A stretch of DNA of 41,804 nt from Clostridia bacterium (GTDB lineage: Bacteria; Bacillota; Clostridia; Christensenellales; CAG-138). The DNA is taken from NCBI GenBank assembly GCA_030533005.1, contig JAUNJX010000017.1, positions 1-41,804 of the forward strand. The letters run 5' to 3'. A model generated the notes under the pieces. The model made no database searches and had not been told where the DNA came from. It saw nothing but the letters and a program-made list of their open reading frames with translations. Position numbers and translations under genes: made by a program. Position 1 is the first letter of the stretch, and every line of letters begins with the position of its first letter. Positions 1 to 7,300 of this stretch are shown here, one piece after another.

Positions 1-55
1 GAGCATCTGCCTTACAAGCAGAGGGTCACAGGTTCGAGCCCTGTTGTTCCCACCA
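1..55 (+). tRNA. tRNA-Val (anticodon UAC), 5' end outside the window
   Basis: The anticodon loop CTTACAA sits between TCTGC and GCAGA and gives anticodon TAC. The T-stem ACAGG/CCTGT encloses TTCGAGC, followed by the 3' acceptor strand at 45-51, discriminator A52 and an encoded CCA at 53-55. The D-arm and 5' acceptor strand lie upstream of position 1, so the gene is partial only because of the window edge. One base separates it from tRNA-Asp, so the tRNAs are probably co-transcribed. Confidence 0.9.
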
Positions 56-56
56 T

Positions 57-133
57 GGCCCGGTAGTTCAGTTGGTTAGAATGCCAGCCTGTCACGCTGG
101 AGGTCAGGGGTTCGAGCCCCCTCCGGGTCGCCA
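57..133 (+). tRNA. tRNA-Asp (anticodon GUC)
   Basis: The acceptor GGCCCGG (57-63) pairs with CCGGGTC (123-129), followed by discriminator G130 and encoded CCA. The anticodon loop CTGTCAC gives GTC, and the T-loop is TTCGAGC. It is a complete cloverleaf, 19 bp upstream of tRNA-Phe. Confidence 0.96.
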
Positions 134-152
134 TTATCCAAACTGCGCACAT

Positions 153-228
153 GCCTCGGTAGCTCAGTTGGTAGAGCAAGGGACTGAAAATCCCTGTGTC
201 GGTGGTTCAAGTCCACTCTGAGGCACCA
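153..228 (+). tRNA. tRNA-Phe (anticodon GAA)
   Basis: The acceptor GCCTCGG (153-159) pairs with CTGAGGC (218-224), then A225 and encoded CCA 226-228. The anticodon loop CTGAAAA gives GAA, and the T-loop is TTCAAGT. The last 20 bases (209-228) recur in direct orientation, 17 of 20 identical, at 410-429. An inverted copy of the T-arm lies at 281-292. Both belong to the element described for 229-429. Confidence 0.96.
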
Positions 229-268
229 TTTTCCATATGATGCGCGGCGCGTGTCATATGGAAAATGG
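226..268 (+). other. Perfect 15-bp hairpin overlapping the tRNA-Phe 3' end
   Basis: CCATTTTCCATATGA (226-240) and TCATATGGAAAATGG (254-268) are perfect inverted repeats around a 13-nt GC-rich loop. The hairpin begins inside the encoded CCA of tRNA-Phe. It has no following U-tract, so a role in 3' end processing or in the adjacent repeat element is more likely than intrinsic termination. That role is inference. Confidence 0.75.
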
Positions 269-429
269 ATTTATTTCCATGGACTTGAAACCGCGACCGC
301 CGCAAGGCGGGGAAAAGGCTGCTGTGCAGCGTTTTCAGCGGTCGGCTTTGCGCATAAGACCGTCTTGCGCAGGGCAAAGCGCAAGCAAACGTGTCTGACA
401 TGCGCAAAGAAGTCCACTCCACGGCACCA
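229..429 (+). repeat. tRNA-Phe-linked structured repeat element (Phe unit, 201 bp)
   Basis: The element lies exactly between the tRNA-Phe 3' end (209-228) and a direct copy of it (410-429). After the hairpin comes an inverted T-arm copy (GGACTTGAAACC, 281-292). The body can fold into a closing helix GGACTT 281-286 / AAGTCC 410-415, helix CGACCGC 294-300 / GCGGTCG 338-344, hairpin GCTGC-tgt-GCAGC (318-330) flanked by AAAA/TTTT, a 10-bp helix CTTTGCGCAT 346-355 / ATGCGCAAAG 400-409, and an inner hairpin CTTGCGC/GCGCAAG. The tail of the body aligns with the tandem units after tRNA-Gly, and the helices match theirs by compensatory change. No credible protein is encoded. I do not recognise the family. 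A tRNA-targeted small mobile element or a structured RNA are the main options. Confidence 0.75.
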
Positions 430-433
430 TCAT

Positions 434-509
434 GCGGGAGTAGCTCATTTGGTAGAGCGCCGCCTTGCCAAGGCGGAGGTGGCGGGTTCGAGCCCCGTCT
501 CCCGCTCCA
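434..509 (+). tRNA. tRNA-Gly (anticodon GCC)
   Basis: The acceptor GCGGGAG (434-440) pairs with CTCCCGC (499-505), then discriminator T506 and encoded CCA 507-509. The anticodon loop TTGCCAA gives GCC and the T-loop is TTCGAGC. It starts 4 bp after the Phe-linked element. Parts of its 3' half recur three times downstream (680-690, 871-881, 1049-1058). Confidence 0.96.
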
Positions 510-542
510 ATAAAAAATAGCCCTTCAGGGCTATTTTTTATT
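509..542 (+). terminator. Intrinsic terminator of the tRNA operon
   Basis: AAAAAATAGCCC-TTCA-GGGCTATTTTTT is a near-perfect hairpin ending in a U-tract, starting at the last base of the tRNA-Gly CCA. The A-tract on the other side makes it potentially bidirectional. Related terminator-like segments (GACCC-CTTGC-GGGTC then T-rich, at about 696-718, 887-908 and 1064-1087) recur in the repeats that follow. Confidence 0.9.
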
Positions 543-720
543 GGAAATAGGATGAAAGGGGCTCGAAGGGCGGAACAGAAAAGCGTCCGGTGGACGCTTT
601 TCCCGCCCCGGAAAATCGTGCTAGGCGTGACGCGCGAAGCATGAAATGCGAGCGTGGCCTGCCGATAGCCGATTTTGTGCCCCGTCTCCCCATTGACCCC
701 TTGCGGGTCTTATTTTTATT
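543..720 (+). repeat. tRNA-Gly-linked repeat, unit A
   Basis: The unit begins with an inverted tRNA-Gly T-arm copy GGGGCTCGAA (558-567, exact reverse complement of 487-496). Helices: GGGGC 558-562 / GCCCC 679-683; GGGCGG 568-573 / CCGCCC 603-608; a perfect 10-bp hairpin AAAAGCGTCC-ggt-GGACGCTTTT (579-601); AAAATCG 612-618 / CGATTTT 670-676. It ends with a direct copy of the tRNA-Gly 3' segment (CCCCGTCTCCC, 680-690) and a terminator-like GACCC-CTTGC-GGGTC hairpin plus T-rich tail. Only two differences separate it from unit A' at 912-1089. No gene is present. Confidence 0.8.
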
Positions 721-911
721 GGGAATAGAATGGAAGGGGCTCGAAGCTGCGTCCGAGCTTTGCGAGGAAAAATGGCAACAGTGTTGCCATTTTAGCAGCC
801 GGCTTTTGCGAACAAGCCTGCACGCGCTGCGCGAAGCACAAGCGGGCATGGCTGATGTGCGCAAAAGGTGCCCCGTCTCCCCATACACCCCTTGCGGGTC
901 TTGTTTTTATT
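721..911 (+). repeat. tRNA-Gly-linked repeat, unit B (divergent)
   Basis: The unit has the same order of parts as unit A with a largely different body sequence. Parts: inverted T-arm GGGGCTCGAA (736-745); helix GCTGC 746-750 / GCAGC 795-799; an 11-bp hairpin AAAATGGCAAC-agt-GTTGCCATTTT (769-793); CTTTTGCG 803-810 / CGCAAAAG 860-867; closing GGGGC 736-740 / GCCCC 870-874; direct tRNA-Gly copy 871-881; terminator-like hairpin with T-tract to about 910. Its segment 800-868 resembles 344-409 of the Phe unit more than it resembles unit A, which links the two tRNA loci to one family. Confidence 0.78.
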
Positions 912-1089
912 GGAAATAGGATGAAAGGGGCTCGAAGGGCGGAATAGAAAAGCGTCCGGTGGACGCTTTTCCCGCCCCGGAAAATCGTGCTAGGCGTGAC
1001 GCGCGAAGCATGAAATGCGAGCGTGGCCTGCCGATAGCCGATTTTGTGCCCCGTCTCCTCATTGACCCCTTGCGGGTCTTATTTTTATT
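912..1089 (+). repeat. tRNA-Gly-linked repeat, unit A' (near-identical copy of A)
   Basis: The sequence repeats 543-720 at an offset of 369 bp with two visible substitutions, one in the segment before the 10-bp hairpin and one in the tRNA-derived CCCCGTCTCCT. The near-identity of A and A', separated by the divergent B, shows that the recent duplication copied an A-B pair as one unit of about 369 bp. Confidence 0.8.
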
Positions 1090-1122
1090 GGGAATAGGAT
1101 GAAAGGGGCTCGAAGCTGCGTC
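1090..1122 (+). repeat. Truncated fourth unit (B')
   Basis: The stretch GGGAATAGGATGAAAGG followed by the inverted T-arm and CTGCGTCCG matches the first part of unit B (721-754) and then loses similarity near 1122. This is 40 bp before the end of the downstream kinase gene, so the array is cut off in its fourth unit. The remaining bases up to 1161 hold nothing recognisable. Confidence 0.65.
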
Positions 1123-1161
1123 CGGCCGGCCAATTATTGCGTTTGCCCGATACCGCCGCCC

Positions 1162-4100
1162 CTACCGCCGCGATCTTACCTGTTGCGCGATGGTCTCAAA
1201 GAGCTGCCGGGGGACGATGGGCTTGGAAAGATGCCCGTTCATGCCTGCGCGGAAGGAGGTCTCCACATCTTCGGTGAAGGCGTCGGCCGTCATGGCGATG
1301 ATGGGAATGGTCTTGGCGTCGGGACGCGCCATGGCGCGAATGGTGCGCGTCGCTTCCAGCCCGTCCATCACCGGCATGCGGATATCCATGAGCACAAGGT
1401 CATAGAAGCCCACGGAGGAGGCCGCAAACAGCTCGCAGCCCAGCTTGCCGTTTTGCGCGCACTCCACGATGCAGCCTTTTTTGCCAAGCAAGCTTTCATC
1501 GATCTGCGCGTTGAGCGGGTGATCCTCGCAAAGCAGGATGCGCAGACCCTTGAGTATCTCTAAGTCCACCGCGTCATCCGCCTGCCGCTGGGGTGCGGCC
1601 GCCATTTCCACCCACAGCTCCACGATGAAGGCCGTTCCCTTGCCCAGCTCGCTTTGCACCGTGATGCTGCCGCCCATGAGCTCCACAAGCTGCTTGACGA
1701 TGGAAAGACCCAGCCCCGTACCCTGCGTGCTTGCGCCGTAGCGCTCCTCCTGCGCAAAGCTGTCAAAGGCTCTGGGCAAAAACGCCTTGCTCATGCCGCG
1801 CCCGGTATCGCTGACGACGTAGCGTTTGTGAATGCGATTGCCCTCGACGGCCAGATTCTCCGAAAGGAATGTGACCTTGCCGCCAGACGGCGTGAATTTG
1901 ACGGCGTTGGAGAGAAGGTTGATGAATATCTGGTTAAAACGCACCTTGTCCAGCATCACCCACGGCTTTGCCTCCGGCGCGCAAAACACGAACTCGATCC
2001 CCTTCTGCCTGCATTGCTCGCCTATGACGGTCTGGATGGTATTGGCAAATTCGTCCAGCAAATAGGGCTCCGGCTGCAAAACCACCTTCTTGTTCTCGAT
2101 GCGGGACATGTCCAGCACATCGTTGATGATGCCCAGAAGATAGTCGCCGGAAACATGGATCTTCTCCAAATATTCATCCTTTTGCGCGGCGGTGGCGTCC
2201 CCCGTCATCTCGGAGCCGGACATGGCGAGTATGGCGTTGAGCGGCGTGCGCATGTCGTGGCTCATATGGGAAAAGAAATCGCTTTTGGCGTGGTTTGCCG
2301 CATTCGCCGCGTCTACGGCATTTTGCAGGGCGTGCCTCTGGCGTTGCTCCTCCTCGTAAAGATCGGTGATATCCCGGCGGATGAGCACGATATCCTCCTG
2401 CGTCTCATCCAGATAAAACGCGCGCGTCTTTTTACGGAGCACGCGCCCCGCGCCGTTGTTAATGCGATACGCCAGCTTGATGACCGGCTCCTTTTGCAGC
2501 GCCGCGGTCAGCTTTTTCACAAGGAAGAAATCCTCGCAGGCCGCGCGGTCGGCAGGGAGCACGGCGTTATCGATCACCCCTTGCATATGCGCGTCAAAAT
2601 CGAACTCCCGCTCCTCCGCCATGGGGCGCACGGCGTCCCTGATCTTTGCAAGCCACCCGCGCCCGCTTTGGACGTTGAGCACGCAGACGGATTCGATCTC
2701 CTCATCCAGCGTGCTCTCCATGGCGAGGCGATCCTTGCGCTCCGTATCGATATCGCGGGTATAGAGGAAGGCTATGATCTCGCCGGAATTGGGTCGCTGC
2801 ATGGTCGTGGCGACGGAGCGCACCCAGCGCAGCCCCTTTCCGGGCAGCACGCGGCGATGCAGCAGGGTGATGGAGGTCTCGCCCCGGTCATAGGCGCGCA
2901 AAAGCGCGTCGGAGAACAGCGTTTCCCGCACGCGTTCCTTATCCTCCGGCGCGATGTTTTGCAGCAGCGCCTCGCGCAGCGTTTCGCTTACCGCAACGCC
3001 CGGCTGCATGCCAGCAACATCGTCATACAGGGAATGATACTCCTCTATGACGCGCGTGGTCAGGTTGAGCTGATAATAGTTGACGGCGTTTTTGATAAGC
3101 TCCCGGCGCAGCTGCAGCTCATGCTCGTAGCGAACCTGCATCTTCTGCTGGAGATCCGCGTTGATGGAAAAGCCGATCGCCATGCGGTTTTGAAACGCCG
3201 GGTCATGCAAACGCGTATACACGACATGCTGCCATTCGTACTGGCCGGTATGCTTATTGAGCATGCGGACGGTGCATTCGCTGTTCTCCGCCCCCTCCCG
3301 CATCTGTTGATACAGCCGCACGAATTCCGGCTCGTCGTCCGCAAATACGTCCCCCGTCCCCAAAATGGTGTCCGGCATATTGGGGATAAAGGTGGGATAG
3401 CCCAAGGCGCGCGCCTTATTGAGCGTTTGGGAAATGCTTCCGCTATCGATGTCATACAGCCACAGCCCCATGCCGCTCCGCTCGCTCGCCACCTCGATGC
3501 CGCGCTGGCTGGTTTCCAGCTGCAGCTGCGTGCGCTTGAGCGCGTCAATATCCGAATAAAAGGCGTAAAACTTGCAGCGTTCCGCCGTACGCTCCGCGAT
3601 ATTGCCCCTGACGTTGACCCAGCGGTAGATGTTTTCACCCACGCGGACGCGGATATCGCGCTCCAGCATACGATCCTCGCGGATGGCGGCGCGCACCTCC
3701 TCCGTAAGCCCCGGCACGTCCTCGGGGTGCACAGCGTCGAAAACGGATTCGCTATGCTTTTCCCGGCGAGCAGTGCCCAGCATGGAATAATACCCGTCGT
3801 TGAGGTAGACCAGCTCCACGCGCCCGTCCGGGTACGCATGAAAGATGCCCAAGCCTCCGGGCAAACCGTTGACCAGGTCATGCAGGCTGCGCTGTGCGGA
3901 AACGCGCTCCGTCTCGTCCAGCAGGTATTCCAACAGCGCCGGCCTTCCCTCCCAGTCGATCAGCTTGCCGCGCAGGTGATAGCAGCGACCCGTAAGATCG
4001 CTGGTATATTCCCGAATGGTATAGTTCTCCCGGCTGGCGTCGCGGATATAGCAATCCTCGCACGGCGTCTGTCTCCCTTTTAAATAGCGGTAGCAGGTGT

Positions 4101-4269
4101 TGCCGCTTGCCTCCTCGACGGGCTTGCCCGCGATCTGCGCGCAGGGGCGGTTGACGTAGAGCAGCGCATAGGTCTGCGCGTCGCAAACATAGATCGCGCT
4201 GGCCGCGTCGTCCAGCAACCGATTAAGCAGCGCCGGCTCTGCCCGGCCTGCAAGGTGCGTTTCTGTCAT
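1162..4269 (-). CDS. Hybrid sensor histidine kinase with several PAS domains and a C-terminal receiver
   Basis: This 1035-residue protein has an N-terminal PAS-like segment (about 13-120), a PAS_3-type domain (about 131-245) and two further PAS-like segments to about 520. A HisKA domain follows with the phospho-acceptor in MSHDMRTPLNAI (about 670). The HATPase domain has N-box INLLSNAVKF (about 780), DTGRGM and GTGLGLSIV. The receiver domain has its phospho-acceptor Asp in LVLMDIRMP (about 959) and a conserved Lys in LSKPI. No signal peptide or membrane segment is seen, so it is probably cytosolic. By family knowledge it would autophosphorylate on His and pass phosphate to its own receiver. 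It lies 33 bp after the giant signalling gene on the same strand, with no terminator seen between them, so the pair is probably an operon. No separate output protein is encoded next to it. The signal is unknown. Confidence 0.93.
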   Translation of the reverse strand: MTETHLAGRAEPALLNRLLDDAASAIYVCDAQTYALLYVNRPCAQIAGKPVEEASGNTCYRYLKGRQTPCEDCYIRDASRENYTIREYTSDLTGRCYHLRGKLIDWEGRPALLEYLLDETERVSAQRSLHDLVNGLPGGLGIFHAYPDGRVELVYLNDGYYSMLGTARREKHSESVFDAVHPEDVPGLTEEVRAAIREDRMLERDIRVRVGENIYRWVNVRGNIAERTAERCKFYAFYSDIDALKRTQLQLETSQRGIEVASERSGMGLWLYDIDSGSISQTLNKARALGYPTFIPNMPDTILGTGDVFADDEPEFVRLYQQMREGAENSECTVRMLNKHTGQYEWQHVVYTRLHDPAFQNRMAIGFSINADLQQKMQVRYEHELQLRRELIKNAVNYYQLNLTTRVIEEYHSLYDDVAGMQPGVAVSETLREALLQNIAPEDKERVRETLFSDALLRAYDRGETSITLLHRRVLPGKGLRWVRSVATTMQRPNSGEIIAFLYTRDIDTERKDRLAMESTLDEEIESVCVLNVQSGRGWLAKIRDAVRPMAEEREFDFDAHMQGVIDNAVLPADRAACEDFFLVKKLTAALQKEPVIKLAYRINNGAGRVLRKKTRAFYLDETQEDIVLIRRDITDLYEEEQRQRHALQNAVDAANAANHAKSDFFSHMSHDMRTPLNAILAMSGSEMTGDATAAQKDEYLEKIHVSGDYLLGIINDVLDMSRIENKKVVLQPEPYLLDEFANTIQTVIGEQCRQKGIEFVFCAPEAKPWVMLDKVRFNQIFINLLSNAVKFTPSGGKVTFLSENLAVEGNRIHKRYVVSDTGRGMSKAFLPRAFDSFAQEERYGASTQGTGLGLSIVKQLVELMGGSITVQSELGKGTAFIVELWVEMAAAPQRQADDAVDLEILKGLRILLCEDHPLNAQIDESLLGKKGCIVECAQNGKLGCELFAASSVGFYDLVLMDIRMPVMDGLEATRTIRAMARPDAKTIPIIAMTADAFTEDVETSFRAGMNGHLSKPIVPRQLFETIAQQVRSRR

Positions 4270-4302
4270 CCTGGCTGTCTGTCCTTTCTTCGCGTATCGC
4301 CT

Positions 4303-7300
4303 TTATCGTTTTTCCAGCAGCTCCTGCAGGGTTGCATACAGGAACTGCGGGTCTATGGGCTTGGTCACATGCGCGTCCATGCCGTTGGAGAGGGAAAGCT
4401 CCACATCCGCGTCAAAGGCGTTGGCCGTCATGGCGATGATGGGGATATCGCGGCTCCCCGGCTTATCCAGCGCACGGATGCGCCGCGTAGCGGTCATGCC
4501 GTCCATCTCGGGCATACGGATGTCCATGAGGATGGCGTCGAAGTAACCATCCTCGGCATTTGCAAAGGCTTGCAGCGCCTCAAGGCCGTTATTGGTCACC
4601 ACGATCTGCGCGCCCGCCCTTTGGAGCAAGCGTCGGGCGACCTCCACGTTGAGCGGATGATCCTCCGCAAGCAGTATCCGCTTGCCGCTGAAATCATACT
4701 TTGCCCTGCCCTGCTGCGGCTGTGGGCTTATCGTCGCCTTTTCGAGCTTTTTATTCTCCTGCGGGATGCCCAGCTGCACGTCTACGGTGAAGGTGGAGCC
4801 AACGCCCTTGGTGCTCTGCACGCTGATATGGCCGTTCATCATGTCCACCATGCTCTTGGTGATGGCAAGCCCCAGCCCCGTGCCGGTGGAGGTAGAAACG
4901 AAGCTTGCGGATTCCTGCGCGAAGGCGTCGAAAAGATGCGGCAGGAACTTTTCGTCCATCCCCACGCCGGTATCGCGGATGATGAAGCGCAGCGTTGCGC
5001 GATCGCCCGTGCGGCGCGTCTGCGCCATCGTCATGGTCACCTTGCCGCCGGACGGCGTAAACTTCACGGCGTTGCCCAAGACGTTAATCAATATCTGCTG
5101 CAGCTTGGTAGCGTCGCCCGTGTAGACGGGCTCCATCTCGCCCTCGGCCGCATATTCGTACGTTACGCCCTTTTCCCCCGCCTGTCCCGCGATCAGATTG
5201 TTGACGGAGCCTATGAGCCTGTCAAAATCGAACGCCGCCTTGTTCAGCTCCATATGGCCGCTCTCGATGCGGGACATCTCCAGGATGTCGTTGATGAGCG
5301 AAAGCAGATACCTTGCGGACAAGCCGATCTTGCCGATGGCGTCCTCCATGGCGCCCGGATCGCCCACGTCAGAGGCCGCAAGGGAGGATAGGCCGATGAT
5401 GGCGTTCATGGGCGTGCGAAGCTCATGGCTCATGCGGGAAAGGAACTGGGATTTGGCGGCATTGGCCTGATTGGCAGACTCCAGCGCCGATGCAAGCAGG
5501 GCGTTCTTCTCGCTCTCCTCCTGAATGATGGAGGTCACGTCCTCGCGCACCATGGCGATGATCTCGCGCTGCGGATCAAGATAATACTGGATGATCTTTT
5601 TAAAGCGCACGCTGCCGTCCGGCCAGATCGCCCGGTACACGAACTGCATCCTGTCCTTTGTTTTGAGGTTTGCGACGATGTTGTCCACCATGACGTTGCG
5701 CAGCATCATCTCCCTGTCCTCGGGGTGCAGATACGCGGAGAGCTGCCGCGCCATCCTGTCCGCGTCCTCGCCGCTTGGCGGCGGCACGTTGACCGCACCC
5801 TTCTTGTGGAAGGCGACAAAGCGTTTGGTTCGCGCGTTCACACGCGCCACATAGTCGTAGTTCTCGGACGCAAGGCTGTGATACATCAGCTCCTGCATCT
5901 TTTCGTCATCCACATTATAGCAGTATTCAAAGAGCAGCACATCCGTACCGTCGGGGTCGCGCAACAGATGCAGGATGTTCTGCACCCATATGACCTCTCC
6001 GTTTTGCATGCGGCGGCGATATTCCAGCTTGAATTCCGTTTCGCCGTTTTCAAAATGCGCAAGCAGCGTATCCCTGTCGTTCAAAACGCAGAACTGCTGC
6101 CGCTCGTTCTCATCGATGATGAGATCCCTAAGCTGCTCCTCGCTCCCGGTGAAGGCGGTTCGCCCCGCCAGCGGCACCACCTCGCCGCCCTTGTAGTTAT
6201 ATTCCAGCGTTTCCCCTGTGGTGACGTTGAACAAGGCCTGTATCACCAGCTCCTTTTCGCCAAGCGAGGGCTTTTTGCGCTCCATCTCGTATTTGGCCTG
6301 CGATTCCTTGGCCGCGATCTCCAATGCCTTTTCGCTTTCGCGCAGCTGCTCCTGCATCTGCATCTGTGCGGTGACGTCGAACATGACGGCGTTGACGATC
6401 ATATTTTCGCCGTTCCGTTCGGAGAGGGAGCCGCGAATATCCAGATACCGGTAACCGCCCTCCTTGGTGTGCACGCGGCAAACGCAGCTTACCTGCCTGC
6501 CCTCGCTTCGCAGCAGTTGGATCTGCGCGTTCAGAACGGGAAGATCCTCTTGAAAGACAAAGCACAGGGGATCGTCGCGCGTGAGCGTTTCATATTCCTC
6601 CCTGTCGTAGCCCGTAAGCGAAAAGATGCCGTCGCTCAGGTACATGGTGCGCATGCGCTCCGGCGCGATCTCGTACATGGCGATGCCGCCGGGGATGGTG
6701 TCCGTTAAAAGCTTTAAGCGGGCGTAGGCTTCGCGGTTTTCGGTGATATCGCGCCCTGTGCCGTAAAGGCCGATGACGCTGCCCAGAGAATCCCGCAGCA
6801 GATATTTGGAGGTGCTCGAATAGCGCACGCCGCCGTCCGGCGAAGGGATGTGCTCCACATAGTTGACAAGCGACTGCCCGCCCTCCATCACCATGCGGTC
6901 ATCCGAACGGTACTTTTCGGCCAGCTCGCGCGCAAACAGATCATAATCGCTCTTGCCCGCAATCTCTTTTTCATTCTCCAGCCCCACCATCTGCGCGAAG
7001 GTACGGCTGCAGCAGATATAATGGAGGTTCCTGTCCTTGACGAACGCAAGATCGGCGGAGGATTCCATCATGGCGGCAAGCGCCGTGGGCAGCATGTCGC
7101 GTATGGATATCTCCTCCGTGGAAATGGGCGTATAGGTGGCGTAGATCAGCGTCTTATCCGGCTGCCTTGCCACGTTGCCCACAAGGCGGAAATAGCGGTA
7201 TTCGCCGCTGCCGTGCAGGATGCGCACGTCGCACTCGATAACGCCATCCGTTTCCACGGCGTTTTGCACCGTTTCCATCAGGCGCTCCCTGTCCGATGGA

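Noticed and set aside
251..520. An 89-codon reading frame across tRNA-Gly
   Set aside because: It overlaps a complete tRNA gene and the structured repeat, and has no ribosome binding site.
590..919. A 109-codon frame within the tRNA-linked repeats
   Set aside because: It spans two repeat units of different sequence, and its translation follows the repeat and hairpin pattern with no family match.
543..1122. CRISPR array
   Set aside because: The repeat units are about 180 bp, contain tRNA fragments and internal hairpins, and have no short direct repeats with unique spacers. No cas gene is near.
1654..4083. Long plus-strand reading frame of about 800 codons opposite the hybrid kinase, and similar frames at 5425-6708, 6850-8955 and 24755-26176
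   Set aside because: They are antisense to genes with clear domain motifs. Their translations are His/Arg-rich, match no family, and arise from the high G+C third-position bias of the real genes.
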